This document shows, piece by piece, positions 24,751 to 35,419 of a stretch of DNA of 39,099 nt (within the stretch, counting starts at the first letter, position 1; every line of letters starts with the position of its first letter). The notes under the pieces are model-generated. The model did not search any database. It was not told the origin of the DNA and worked only from the letters and a program-made list of their open reading frames with translations. The DNA lies in the NCBI RefSeq assembly GCF_002251245.1, contig NZ_NPJG01000006.1, positions 1-39,099 of the forward strand, given 5' to 3'. Origin of the DNA: Prevotella sp. P5-92. Lineage in GTDB: Bacteria > Bacteroidota > Bacteroidia > Bacteroidales > Bacteroidaceae. The position numbers were made by a program, and so were the translations under genes.

Positions 24751-26166
24751 TTATTCTTTTATATTAGGAAGTTCAAGACCATAGTTGTGCTTCTTGTCGA
24801 TAATCTTCAGGTAAGCGGCCAGAAGCAGGGCAGCGATGCCAAAGCATGCGAAGATGACCAATGGCACGGTATAGTTGTATGGAATGAACTCGTCGCCGGC
24901 CGCCTTTGCTGCTATCACGGCAGGATTGTCGGCATTAGAGCTTGCCAGCACGCTGCCGATGAGCATAGGCACGAAGCAAAGACCGAAATTCTGTACCCAG
25001 AAGATGAGGCAGTATGCGCTGCCGAGCACCTTCTCGTCGATAATCTTCGGAACGCTTGGCCATAGTGCGGCGGGCACAAGGGCAAACGAGATGCCGAGCA
25101 GCACGATGGTCGAGTATGCTATGAGATAGCTGTGTGTGGCAGGCAATACAAAGGCGAAGATGAGGTGGCATGCTATGAGCAGTACCGCGCCCCACATCAG
25201 CATCGTCGCCCCCTTTCCTTTATGGTCGAGGAACGAGCCGAGGAACGGAGTGATCACTGCCGCACCGATAGGGAACCATCTGAAGATGTTCGATGCGTCA
25301 GAGGGAGAGATGCCGTCGAGATTACACTGCAGCATGTTGGCACCATAGCGCTGGAACGGGAAGATGGCAGAATAGTACAGCACACACAACAGTGCAACGA
25401 CCCAGAAGATGCGGCTGGTGAGTATGTTCTTGAGGTCAGAAGCCTTAAACTCTTCCTCGCTGTCGCCACCATTGCCGTTGACGCCGAGCTGGCGGTCAAA
25501 CTTGCGGTCCATGACGCAGAAGGCGGTGAAAGTGATAAGACCGATGAAGAGCAATGCGGTGCAGAACCCTACCGGACCCGATACCGAACCCATCTTCTCC
25601 GCAAGGATAGGAGAGATGGAGAAGATGGCAAACACACCCACACGGGCGATGGCCATCTCAAGTCCCATGGCAAGAGCCATCTCCTTTCCCTTAAACCATT
25701 TTGCAATAGCCTTAGACACTGTCGTTCCCGCCATCTCGCATCCGCAACCGAAGATCATGAATCCAAACGAGGCGAGCTTGGCGCTGGCAGGCATCGACAC
25801 CCACCATGAGTCGAGCCAGTTGGCTAACGCAGAGCCGGCAAAGGCGTCGCTGATGGCATAGAACTTGATACATGCACCGATAAACATCATCGAGGCCGAC
25901 AGTTCGCCGGTGAAGCGAATGCCCATCTTGTCGAGTATGATACCAGCCACGATGAGGAATCCGAAGACGTTGAGTATATATTCTCCAGCCGCATAGGTGC
26001 CAAACACGTCGGGGCTCCATCCGCGCTCTTTCTCTATCAGCGATTGCAGAGGCGACATTACGTCAACAAACATGTAGCCGAAGAACATCATCGATGCTAC
26101 AAGAATCAGGGCTGTCCATCGGGCGGCAGCGCTGTCGTTAAGTTTTTTCTGTATTATTTCAGTCAT
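24751..26166 (-). CDS. Major facilitator transporter, possibly a peptide carrier
   Basis: 471 aa from the ATG at 26166, about twelve membrane segments. The start is LNDSAAARWTALILVASMMFFGYMF; MFS hallmarks include GIILDKMGIRFTGE (loop 2-3) and the repeat-like GSFLDHKGKGATMLMWGA in the second half. The sequence reminds me of the MFSD1-like branch, whose animal members export dipeptides from lysosomes. The gene sits 32 bases after dpp5, whose products are dipeptides, so uptake of di- or oligopeptides is a reasonable inference. An upstream ATG at 26214 would add a K/N-rich stretch and overlap dpp5 by 16 bases; I judge it unlikely. Substrate is unproven. Confidence 0.82.
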   Translation of the reverse strand: MTEIIQKKLNDSAAARWTALILVASMMFFGYMFVDVMSPLQSLIEKERGWSPDVFGTYAAGEYILNVFGFLIVAGIILDKMGIRFTGELSASMMFIGACIKFYAISDAFAGSALANWLDSWWVSMPASAKLASFGFMIFGCGCEMAGTTVSKAIAKWFKGKEMALAMGLEMAIARVGVFAIFSISPILAEKMGSVSGPVGFCTALLFIGLITFTAFCVMDRKFDRQLGVNGNGGDSEEEFKASDLKNILTSRIFWVVALLCVLYYSAIFPFQRYGANMLQCNLDGISPSDASNIFRWFPIGAAVITPFLGSFLDHKGKGATMLMWGAVLLIACHLIFAFVLPATHSYLIAYSTIVLLGISFALVPAALWPSVPKIIDEKVLGSAYCLIFWVQNFGLCFVPMLIGSVLASSNADNPAVIAAKAAGDEFIPYNYTVPLVIFACFGIAALLLAAYLKIIDKKHNYGLELPNIKE

Positions 26167-26198
26167 TTTTTTATTGTTGTTTTTATTTGTTTTTTCTT

Positions 26199-28370
26199 TT
26201 ACTTCTTCAGCCAACGGTCTAGCCAGTTGAAGAAGGTGCGTTGCCAGAGCACACCGTTTTGTGGCTTCAGCACCCAGTGATTCTCGTCGGGGAAGATGAG
26301 TAGCTCAGCCGGTATGCCGCGCATGCGTGCCGCGTTGAATGCGCCCATGCCCTGGTTGTAGTTGATGCGGTAGTCCATCTCGCCGTGTATGCAGAGGATA
26401 GGCGTGTCCCACTTATCCACAAAGCGGTGTGGCGAGTTGTCGTATGTCTTTCGTGCGTCGGCAGTCTGTTTTTTGTTCCAGAAGGCGTCGTCGTATTCCC
26501 AGTTGCTAAACCACGCCTCTTCGGTGTCGGTGTACATCGACTCGAGGTTGAATGCACCGTCGTGAGAGATGAAGCACTTGAAACGCTTGTCGTGATGTCC
26601 GGCGAGGTAATAAACGCTGAATCCTCCGAAGCTCGCGCCAACAGCACCCATGCGGTCGCGGTCAACATACGGTAGGTTTTCGGCCGCGTCGTCGATGGCC
26701 GAGAGATAGTCGCGCATGCACTGTCCTGTCCAGTCGCTGCTCACCGCCTCGTTCCATTCGTGTCCGAAGCCAGGCAGTCCTCGGCGGTTAGGAGCTACGA
26801 TGACATATCCGTTGGCAGCCATTATCTGGAAGTTCCAGCGGTAGCTCCAAAACTGGCTGACGGGACTCTGCGGTCCACCCTCGCAGAAGAGCAGAGTGGG
26901 GTATTTCTTGTTAGGGTCAAAGTCTGATGGCAGTATGATCCATGTCAGCATGTCCTTGCCGTCAGTAGTCTTCACCCATCGCTTCTCCACCTTTCCGAGG
27001 CTGAGCTGCGAGAGGATGTGCTCGTTTTCGCGTGTTATCTGGCTTATGGTGGTCTTCTTCACGTCCTTGCCAGGGTTGACGATATATATGTCGTCAGGAG
27101 CTGACATGCTGTGCCTTTTGGCTATCAGACGCTTCCCGTCGTTGGCGAGAGCCACGCTGCCGTAGTCAGCCGTGTCGTCTGTCAGCTGGCGAATGTTGCC
27201 TTTCAGATCCACTTGGTACATGTTGGTGCACCCGTGCCAAACGCCGATAAACGTCAGGCCTTTTGAGTCAGCGTTCCAGCAGAAGTCGTCAACGTTAGAG
27301 TCAAACGCCGCCGACACATATTGTTTCTCGCCAGTCTGCAGGTCATATACACACAGTCGGTTGAGGTCAGCCTCATATCCGTCTCGCGCCATCGACTGCC
27401 ATGCCACGTACCGTCCGTCGGGCGAGAATTTCGGGTTTTGGTCATATCCCGGATTGTTTTTCAGGTTTTCCTCCGCGTTCACGCTCTGGTCCCTCATCGT
27501 GTGTGTTGGATCCACCTCCGGAGCCTTATATCCCACAGGTTTGCAGATGTTGCGAGTCTCGCGCGTACCTATGTTATATATGTAGATGTCAGAGTCGGTC
27601 GATATGGCATAATCTATGCCTTTCTTCTTGCGGCAGGTATAGGCAATCTGCTTCGAGTCGGTGCTCCATGCCAACTGTTCTATTCCGCCGAAGGGTTCCA
27701 TCGGACACTCGTATGGTTCGCCCTTCATGATGTCCTCTCCTTCGGTTATTCCCTCAGCCGTGACGTCTGCCACGAAGGGGTGCTGTATGTTCTCCACGTA
27801 GTGGTCCCAGTGGCGGTACATCAGGTCGGTCACCAGTCGTCCGGTAGCCTTTGGAAGGTCAGAAGGGTTTTTCTTTATTATCTCGTTGAAAGGCATCGTC
27901 TTGATAAGTATCACCTTTGTGCCGTCGGGCGAGAAGATAAAGCCGTCGATGCCGCTTTTGTCGTGCGAGAGCTGTCGGCGGTCGGTGCCGTCGGGCTTCA
28001 TGCTCCATATCTGTCCGCCTGTAATGAAGGCTATGCGTGTGCCGCCTTCTATCCATGTCGGGTCGGTCTCGTTTTTCGCCGCGGTGGTGAGTTGTCGTCT
28101 GTTGTTGCCTTGGTTGTCAACGGTGCATATCACCTGATGACCTTTGTTGGCCTTCACGCTGTAGTAGCCCACCTGATACACCACCGTCTTTCCGTCGGGC
28201 GACGCTTCCACCGCGCCGATGCGTCCCATGGCCCAGAGAGCCTCTGGCGTCATGTATTTGCTTTCGAGCTTGATGTTGCTTTTGCCTATGTTCACGTTGT
28301 CTTGTGCTTTAAGTGTGCCGGTGGCAGCCATCATGGTGGCTGCCACGGCGATAGTAGTCAATTTATTCAT
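26199..28370 (-). CDS. dpp5: Dipeptidyl peptidase 5 (S9 family)
   Basis: 723 aa with a signal peptide (cleavage near LKAQ), so periplasmic. The N-terminal two thirds form a beta-propeller with WD40-like TolB motifs (SPDGKTVVY, SPDGTKVIL, SPDGRYVAW). The C-terminal alpha/beta-hydrolase has Ser580 in GASFGGFSVYYLAGHH, Asp666 in HGEMDYRI and His698 in DENHWV, the full catalytic triad. From memory the sequence is close to P. gingivalis DPP5 along most of its length, including the LMYRHWDHYVE and FWSYRWNFQIMAANGY segments; the Ser-Asp-His spacing also agrees. DPP5 removes dipeptides from peptide N-termini with preference for hydrophobic or Ala residues. It lies between yidC and a transporter in one unit. 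Confidence 0.93.
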   Translation of the reverse strand: MNKLTTIAVAATMMAATGTLKAQDNVNIGKSNIKLESKYMTPEALWAMGRIGAVEASPDGKTVVYQVGYYSVKANKGHQVICTVDNQGNNRRQLTTAAKNETDPTWIEGGTRIAFITGGQIWSMKPDGTDRRQLSHDKSGIDGFIFSPDGTKVILIKTMPFNEIIKKNPSDLPKATGRLVTDLMYRHWDHYVENIQHPFVADVTAEGITEGEDIMKGEPYECPMEPFGGIEQLAWSTDSKQIAYTCRKKKGIDYAISTDSDIYIYNIGTRETRNICKPVGYKAPEVDPTHTMRDQSVNAEENLKNNPGYDQNPKFSPDGRYVAWQSMARDGYEADLNRLCVYDLQTGEKQYVSAAFDSNVDDFCWNADSKGLTFIGVWHGCTNMYQVDLKGNIRQLTDDTADYGSVALANDGKRLIAKRHSMSAPDDIYIVNPGKDVKKTTISQITRENEHILSQLSLGKVEKRWVKTTDGKDMLTWIILPSDFDPNKKYPTLLFCEGGPQSPVSQFWSYRWNFQIMAANGYVIVAPNRRGLPGFGHEWNEAVSSDWTGQCMRDYLSAIDDAAENLPYVDRDRMGAVGASFGGFSVYYLAGHHDKRFKCFISHDGAFNLESMYTDTEEAWFSNWEYDDAFWNKKQTADARKTYDNSPHRFVDKWDTPILCIHGEMDYRINYNQGMGAFNAARMRGIPAELLIFPDENHWVLKPQNGVLWQRTFFNWLDRWLKK

Positions 28371-28402
28371 TTTTCAGCGATATAGAAGTGTGTCTTATAG
28401 TA

Positions 28403-30286
28403 TTATTTTCTCATCTGTTGCTCGCGCAGTTTTCTCATTTCCTCAGCCTGTTTCTGCATGGCTTCGAGTCTTGCTGCGAGTCCGCTTTGCTTCTTCGGGT
28501 TGTCTTTGTTCTCTTTGTATCTTGCTTCGAGTATGGCGAGTAGTTTCTCGTCGTTGGTAGTCTTTCTCAGCACCCACATTATGGCAGCGGAGAAGAAGAG
28601 CGAGATGAAGTAGTAGAAGTTCAGACCCGAAGCATAGTCGTTGAACATGAAGAAGAACATCAGCGGCATGAGATACATCATCCATTGCATCATCTTCATC
28701 TGTTCAGCCTGTTGTCCCACCATTTGGTCTTTCTGTTGTCTCATGCTCATCATCGAGTAGAGGATGTTTGCCACGCAGAAGAGCACACAGGTGAGGCTCA
28801 GGTGGTCGCCTATCATCCAGATGTTTGTTCCCCATTCCACTATGGGGTCGTATGTCGAGAGGTCGTCCATCCAGAGGAAGCTCTCGCCTCGTAGCTGTAT
28901 GGCGTTAGGCACGAAGTTGAACATTGCCACCCAGATAGGCATCTGTATCAGCATCGGCAGACAGCCGCCGAGTGGGCTGACGCCATATTTTGCGTAGAGT
29001 TGCATCATGGCCTGCTGCTTCATCATGGCGTCTTCGGGCTTGTTGTATTGTTTTGTGGCCTCGTCGAGTTTCGGTTTCAGCACACGCATCTTCGCCGAGC
29101 TCATGTAGCTTTTCTTCACGAGTGGGAATGTGATGGCCTTGAGCAGCAGGGTGAGGAGTATGAGCACGATACCCATGTTGAAGCCCCATGAGGTGAGCCA
29201 GTCAAACACGTAGATTGTAAACCATCGGTTGATGAGTCTTACTATAGGCCATCCCAGATACACGAGAGTCTGCATGTCGAGGTCTTTGTCAAACGAACAT
29301 TCGTCATCCACGGCTTTCAGCACCTGGAAGTCGTTAGGTCCGAAGTACATCTCTATCTCTGTAGGCTGTGCGCCGGTAGGGTCGAAGTCGGTCTTAAACT
29401 TCGCTATATACTGCTTGAGGTAGCCCGATCCTTTCTCCTGAGGTATGCTCGATAGTTTCGAGTCGGGAGCGATGTCGCCCTTTGGTATGAGCACCGAGCT
29501 GAAGAACTGGTCTTTGAAGGCGAGCCAGTCTATGGCAAACTCCATTGGTTCGTCTATCACCTTCTCCGTCTCGTTCACGTAGTCAGAGTCGTCGTTCTTC
29601 TCCTTGTAGGTAAGGGTGGCATAGCGGTTTTCGAATGTGTATCCCTTCTCCTGCTGTCGGCATTTACCTGTCCATTCCATATCCACCTGCTTGTAGTTAG
29701 GCGCGAAGATGCCGCTCAGTCCGTTCACCCTCATCTTCATGTTGACGAGATAGTTTTTGCCGAGTCTGTAGTCGATGGTTATGCTTCCTCCGTTGCCTGC
29801 CTCAGCCGTCAGTGTGAGTGTAGAGTCGGTGGCGTTCGAAGGTGTGAAGTAGAGGTCGGCGGTGATGATGTTTGTCTCCTTGCCTGCCAACAGGAAGTTG
29901 AGGCATTGCTCCGTCTGTGCGAAGAGTGTGAGGTCTTTGTCGCCGCTCTTGTCCTTGAATCCGAGCACCTTGGCTTCAGCCACGTGTCCGCCCTTGGTGG
30001 CCACCTTCAGCACCACCTTGTCGTTCTTCAGTGTCATCAGGCTGTTTTTGCCTGTTAGGGCAGGGTGGAAGAGCGCCGTGGTGTCGGCGAGTGCCGCTTG
30101 TGCCTGCGCCTGTTTTGCTGCTGCTTTGGCACGCTGCTGCTGTTCCGCCTTCTGTTTGATAACGTTCTCGATCGAGTCCTTTTTTCTCTGTGCGTTTATC
30201 TGTTCTTCCGATGGTTGGTTGTACCACGAGAAGCCGAAGAGTACGGCTGCCATCAGGATGAATCCGATAATAGTGTTCTTGTTCAT
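28403..30286 (-). CDS. yidC: Membrane protein insertase YidC
   Basis: 627 aa. N-terminal membrane segment (MNKNTIIGFILMAAVLFGFSWY), a K/A/Q-rich linker, a large periplasmic beta domain (about 75-350), then the five-helix core. Recognisable parts are WGFNMGIVLILLTLLLKAITFPLVKKSYMSSAKM, the coiled K-rich loop, and PLGGCLPMLIQMPIWVAMFNFVPNAIQLRGESFLWMDDLS. It inserts and folds inner-membrane proteins, alone or with SecYEG. Its ATG is two bases from the pyrG stop, a long-known Bacteroidota gene order, and dpp5 follows after 32 bases. Confidence 0.96.
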   Translation of the reverse strand: MNKNTIIGFILMAAVLFGFSWYNQPSEEQINAQRKKDSIENVIKQKAEQQQRAKAAAKQAQAQAALADTTALFHPALTGKNSLMTLKNDKVVLKVATKGGHVAEAKVLGFKDKSGDKDLTLFAQTEQCLNFLLAGKETNIITADLYFTPSNATDSTLTLTAEAGNGGSITIDYRLGKNYLVNMKMRVNGLSGIFAPNYKQVDMEWTGKCRQQEKGYTFENRYATLTYKEKNDDSDYVNETEKVIDEPMEFAIDWLAFKDQFFSSVLIPKGDIAPDSKLSSIPQEKGSGYLKQYIAKFKTDFDPTGAQPTEIEMYFGPNDFQVLKAVDDECSFDKDLDMQTLVYLGWPIVRLINRWFTIYVFDWLTSWGFNMGIVLILLTLLLKAITFPLVKKSYMSSAKMRVLKPKLDEATKQYNKPEDAMMKQQAMMQLYAKYGVSPLGGCLPMLIQMPIWVAMFNFVPNAIQLRGESFLWMDDLSTYDPIVEWGTNIWMIGDHLSLTCVLFCVANILYSMMSMRQQKDQMVGQQAEQMKMMQWMMYLMPLMFFFMFNDYASGLNFYYFISLFFSAAIMWVLRKTTNDEKLLAILEARYKENKDNPKKQSGLAARLEAMQKQAEEMRKLREQQMRK

Positions 30287-30288
30287 TA

Positions 30289-31989
<1,701 letters not shown>

Positions 31990-32040
31990 TCAAGCTGTTA
32001 AAAAATCAATAATATAGGCTCCGAATGGGATATTTTTTTG

Positions 32041-32048
32041 TACCTTTG
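32041..32048 (+). promoter_or_regulatory. -7 element for the DUF3078 gene
   Basis: TACCTTTG, an exact TAnnTTTG match, 26 bases before the ATG at 32074. It rules out the longer in-frame start at 32038. Confidence 0.65.
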
Positions 32049-32073
32049 TGCCGAAAAAACAACATTGTTGCAA

Positions 32074-33354
32074 ATGATTTCAAGACAGATATTCATCATC
32101 GCACTGTCGCTCGTGGCTATGGCGGCAGGCGCCCAGCGCGTGAAGACACAGAAGCCGGAGGTCAGTCCGGTCGTGAAGGCATATATCGATTCGCTTGCAG
32201 CCAGCAAGGCGAGGATCGACAGCTCGGCCTGTGCCGGCCACAACGGCATGGAAGAACGTATGCTAAGGCTCTTCGCGCCTCTCACGTTCTATTACGATGC
32301 CGCAGGCAAGGCGCTCGCCATCGACGAGCGCCTCGGTCCGGCCAACGCCCTCGACGAGGCCATCGACGAGGCTCTGCTCAATGTCTATCTCACCCGTCCC
32401 GAACTGGTCTCTGTCACTGAGCGTGAGCTGAAGCAGACGGGTGGCATCCGCGACGACTTCGAGCAGACGGTGAAGCCGAAGGTCGATCTCTCGTCAAAGG
32501 TAGAGACCATGCCTGAGGCCAACTTCGACGACATTCCTCTCGACATCGTCGTGCGCAAGCCCAACTTCTGGACGTTTGGCGGCGACAGCTACCTCCAGTT
32601 TCTCCAAAACTACGTCTCGGACAACTGGTATAAGGGCGGCGAAAGCAACTATTCGATGGTCGGTTCGCTCACGTTCAAGGCCAACTACAACAACAAGAAG
32701 GGGTTGAAGTTCGACAACATGCTCGAGCTGAAGCTCGGATTCCAGACCTCGCGTGCCGACACGCTCCACAAGTTCAAGACCAACAACGACCTAATACGTT
32801 ATACCGGCAAGTTCGGTATCCAGGCCACCAAGCGCTGGTATTACACCCTCCAGCTGCTTGCCTACACCCAGTTTACCAAGGGCTTGAAGAGCAACGACAA
32901 GTTTGTCTATTCCGACTTCATGTCGCCTCTCAACATCAATCTCGGTCTTGGTATGGACTATACCGTCGAGGCGTTCAACAAGCGTCTGAAGGGCAATGTC
33001 AACATCTCTCCCTTGTCATTCAATTTCCGCTATGTCGGCAGGACAGACCTCGCCACGCATTATGGCATTGGCGAGGGCCATCACACCAAGGAAGACTTCG
33101 GCTCGCAGCTCACCAGCGACCTCACCTGGGTCTTTTCCGACATCGTGAGATGGAAGACCCGCCTCTATGCCTACACCACCTACAAGCGCACCGAGATAGA
33201 GTGGGAGAACACCTTTGCCCTTCAAGTCAGCAAGTATATCAGCACCAACATCTTCATCTATCCGCGTTTCGACGACTCCACAGCCCGCGACGCCGACATG
33301 GGCTACTGGCAGTTTAAAGAATACTGCTCCTTAGGCTTCTCTTACAATTTCTAA
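32074..33354 (+). CDS. DUF3078 outer-membrane beta-barrel protein
   Basis: 426 aa with a signal peptide (IFIIALSLVAMAAGA, then QR). The middle and C-terminal part matches the DUF3078 family: PNFWTFGGDSYLQFLQNYVSDNWYKGGESNYSMVGSL, then alternating beta strands such as LKFDNMLELKLGFQTSRAD, YYTLQLLAYTQFTKG and NINLGLGMDYTVE, ending in aromatic GFSYNF as outer-membrane barrels do. The first 120 residues are less conserved and precede the barrel. Function of the family is not established. It is a single gene divergent from pyrG, followed by a repeat hairpin (33426-33446) that may terminate it. Confidence 0.85.
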   Translation: MISRQIFIIALSLVAMAAGAQRVKTQKPEVSPVVKAYIDSLAASKARIDSSACAGHNGMEERMLRLFAPLTFYYDAAGKALAIDERLGPANALDEAIDEALLNVYLTRPELVSVTERELKQTGGIRDDFEQTVKPKVDLSSKVETMPEANFDDIPLDIVVRKPNFWTFGGDSYLQFLQNYVSDNWYKGGESNYSMVGSLTFKANYNNKKGLKFDNMLELKLGFQTSRADTLHKFKTNNDLIRYTGKFGIQATKRWYYTLQLLAYTQFTKGLKSNDKFVYSDFMSPLNINLGLGMDYTVEAFNKRLKGNVNISPLSFNFRYVGRTDLATHYGIGEGHHTKEDFGSQLTSDLTWVFSDIVRWKTRLYAYTTYKRTEIEWENTFALQVSKYISTNIFIYPRFDDSTARDADMGYWQFKEYCSLGFSYNF

Positions 33355-33402
33355 GTAGAGGCGCCGACGGTGAGTGCGCTAACATCCGCCGCATACCGCC
33401 GC

Positions 33403-33500
33403 AAATCCGCGACAAATCGGGTTGCGGTCTTACACGAGGTAAGACCCTACATCGGAGATTAGCGGCGGGCATTTGCGGCGGGCATTTGCGGCGGGCGTTT
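33403..33500. repeat. Intergenic repeat family, copy 2, with 3 x 13-bp units
   Basis: Bases 33403-33431 match 23754-23782 (28 of 29). A hairpin ggtcttac/gtaagacc (33426-33433 with 33439-33446, 5-base loop) follows and then three 13-bp units gcggcgggcattt (33462-33474, 33475-33487, 33488-33500 with one change). The hairpin lies 70 bases after the DUF3078 stop and could terminate that gene. Confidence 0.85.
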
Positions 33501-33582
33501 GCGCCTTATTGTTATTTTCATTGTGCATTACTTTAAAATAAAACTGTTTAACTGTTTTTCTGTTTTACTTTCTTGAATCATC

Positions 33583-33630
33583 GGGGACAGGTTCATCGAC
33601 CCTAAAGAGTGAACCAATGTACCTTTCCCC
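33583..33630 (-). repeat. 48-bp palindromic intergenic repeat, copy 2 (inverted)
   Basis: Reverse complement of 161-208 with a single difference (GGGGACAGG versus GGGGAAAGG at one end). The two copies are 33.4 kb apart in opposite orientation, each in a gene-poor spot, so recombination between them would invert the region between. Confidence 0.88.
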
Positions 33631-33736
33631 ATGACCCCATAAATTCTGTAGTTTATCCTCTTAAATCTTATAAAAATCCCGCAAGGCGCAAACCCTGCGG
33701 GACGAGAAATTATTCTGCTTTATTTCAGATTTTCAC

Positions 33737-34657
33737 TTATAGCTTCATTATGTCATCTTCCGACAATCCTGTTGCCTTTATGATGTCGGCAATGCTTAAG
33801 CCCATCGACTTCAAGTTCTTGGCTATATCTATCGCCTTAGATTGTTCACCTTCTGCACGGCCTTCTGCACGGCCTTCTGCACGGCCTTCTGCACGACCTT
33901 CTGCACGACCTTCTGCACGACCTTCCATTTTGGCAGTATCAAGCACATCGTTCTGCACCATAATGTCGTCCATGTGTTTGTCGTAAGCCCGGCGTTCCTT
34001 GTCGCTCATCGTCATATAGAGAAGCTTCTGGCGCGCTTCCCTAAGGCCTGGCGTAGAGGTGTCGTCCTTGATGCGGTTGTTCTTCAGATAGTCGAGCCAT
34101 TCCTCTATCGGGGTGGTGGCCACACTGTTGAACTCGTTAACGCGGATGATGTAATACTCGGGGAATATGTCCTGGGGCACACACATACGTAGTTCCTCAG
34201 CCTCCTTGATATTCACCTCAAGCAGGTCGTTGGTGTGGACGCCAGTGAAGACGGTCTTGCCATGATAGAGGTAGTCGCTTCCCTTGCCAAGGTCGAAGTA
34301 GAGGATGTTGATAGAATACACCTTCTTCACCTTGTCGTACATATTACCGATCTCGATGTGCTCGGTGATGGCTTTAGACACACCATATAGCATTCGCTGG
34401 AGGAAATACAACTGGCGGGTGAGCTGCACCTCGACAATGATTATTTCGCCCTTGGAATTCTTTGCCTTGATATCGACACGGTTGAACTTGTCGTTGGCAT
34501 TCTCTTGATTGCCTTCGCTCTCAAGCAGTTCCTCTATCTTCACGACCTCGCCTGTAAGAACGGTTATCAGTCCTTCCAGAACTGCAAAGTTGGCCTTGTC
34601 GCGCAACATTCGCTTCACCGCCCAGTCAAAACGTATGTACTTGTTGTTCACTTCCAT
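33737..34657 (-). CDS. PD-(D/E)XK nuclease family transposase (Rpn-like)
   Basis: 306 aa. The N-terminus YIRFDWAVKRMLRDKANFAVLEGLITVLTG and the segment FNRVDIKAKNSKGEIIIVEVQL, whose D...E-V-Q core gives the nuclease site (ExK is replaced by EVQ), are typical of the PF12784/Rpn family. RMLYGVSKAITEHI and VYSINILYFDLG follow. Rpn proteins are recombination-promoting nucleases of mobile origin that are common in many copies in Bacteroidales. The C-terminal part has six AEGR repeats (coding array 33849-33920) and then a helix-turn-helix-like SIADIIKATGLSEDDIMKL. It has a near-perfect promoter. Whether the nuclease is active is unknown. Confidence 0.88.
   Translation of the reverse strand: MEVNNKYIRFDWAVKRMLRDKANFAVLEGLITVLTGEVVKIEELLESEGNQENANDKFNRVDIKAKNSKGEIIIVEVQLTRQLYFLQRMLYGVSKAITEHIEIGNMYDKVKKVYSINILYFDLGKGSDYLYHGKTVFTGVHTNDLLEVNIKEAEELRMCVPQDIFPEYYIIRVNEFNSVATTPIEEWLDYLKNNRIKDDTSTPGLREARQKLLYMTMSDKERRAYDKHMDDIMVQNDVLDTAKMEGRAEGRAEGRAEGRAEGRAEGRAEGEQSKAIDIAKNLKSMGLSIADIIKATGLSEDDIMKL
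33849..33920 (-). repeat. Six 12-bp in-frame repeats (AEGR) in the Rpn-like gene
   Basis: Six units ccttctgcacg(g/a) on the plus strand, each encoding a four-residue AEGR-type unit on the minus strand, in the linker between nuclease and C-terminal domains. Because 12 is a multiple of 3, unit gain or loss changes linker length without breaking the frame. Confidence 0.93.
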
Positions 34658-34684
34658 AAGCGTATGTATTTATTTCTTCGGCGG

Positions 34685-34716
34685 CAAAGGTACAAAGATA
34701 ATCTGAAACCGCCAAA
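34685..34716 (-). promoter_or_regulatory. Promoter of the Rpn-like gene with a palindrome at -33
   Basis: On the minus strand TTTG (34713-34716) and TACCTTTG (34685-34692) are 20 bases apart, an exact consensus match, 28 bases before the ATG at 34657. The -33 element lies inside a perfect inverted repeat ccgccaaa-tc-tttggcgg (34709-34726), a possible operator. Confidence 0.72.
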
Positions 34717-34775
34717 TCTTTGGCGGAATTTCTCGTCTTTTGTTAGTATGTAAATAAGTTAAAGAGCGACGAGGC

Positions 34776-34815
34776 GAGAGCAGAGCAACAAACTCGCTTG
34801 ATTGCTATGCCGAGC
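34776..34815. repeat. 40-bp dispersed repeat, copy A
   Basis: Bases 34776-34815 match 35900-35939 at 33 of 40 positions (core ctcgcttga...atgccga). From memory this element is abundant in Bacteroidales intergenic DNA, where it gives spurious translated frames with a SSLxCYAE core. The remaining DNA from 34727 to 34865 shows no gene. Confidence 0.65.
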
Positions 34816-34865
34816 CGAGGATGCTTCTTCAGCGTTGGCTAAAGAGCGCTTTCTTTATCTACGGA

Positions 34866-35333
34866 TTATGCGGACAGGGGACAGGTTTGCACAACTCGGA
34901 GCACAGCAATCTCTTCCAAAGTGCAGGATTTGCACTTTAGGGGAAGGTTAAGTGCAAAATTTGCACTTTGAACTGCGCCTTTTGCACTTTGGACGTTATC
35001 ATAAGTCTCACCTTCCTTCCAATCTATGTGCAACTCGCGATTTCGGAAACTATATTCTTCGCCCAATAGCATACTACGAAAGAAGCGCTCCAAATAGATG
35101 GTTGTTTCAGTTATACCTTTCTGAAGGTTGCTATAGTTGGCTCGTACCAGTGCGTTGCGGAAGTACCATGAGTTTTGGGCAAACATATCGTTGATCACCT
35201 CGAAACCAAGTGTACGAAGATACTTTATCATAAATACCGCAGTGGTACGTGTGTTGCCTTCACAGAAAGCATGTTTATAGAATTCAAGTGCAAATATACG
35301 ATTTTTTATTGGAAAAACCATACTTTTTTGCAC
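34866..35333 (-). pseudogene. Broken Fic-domain protein, truncated at both ends
   Basis: 155 codons are open. HAFCEGNTRTTAVFMIKYLRTLGFEV carries the Fic core motif H-x-F-x-E-G-N-x-R, with Cys where Pro/Arg-type residues are usual, and is followed by the typical NSWYFRNALVRANYSN segment. Normal Fic proteins of this type start well before this point; here the upstream part is missing and the frame runs into a possible promoter-like region. At the 3' end the reading frame stops at VVQTCPLSA, where a ggacaggggacagg sequence interrupts the expected continuation after VVQT. Fic proteins AMPylate target proteins; this copy is most likely inactive. Confidence 0.72.
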
Positions 35334-35419
35334 AAATGTCGCTGAAATGCTCGGTGTTAAGATACTTCACGTCCTTAATAACCTCTTTGCCGGCGGACAG
35401 GCGATTTATATTCTAGCTG

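Noticed and set aside
27321..28385. 354-aa plus-strand frame opposite dpp5
   Set aside because: Shadow frame; dpp5 has a complete catalytic triad and correct length on the other strand.
33360..33500. Considered a tRNA or structured RNA because of GC-rich hairpins
   Set aside because: No cloverleaf or known RNA pattern; the core is shared with another intergenic site and fits a repeat family with terminator-like hairpins.
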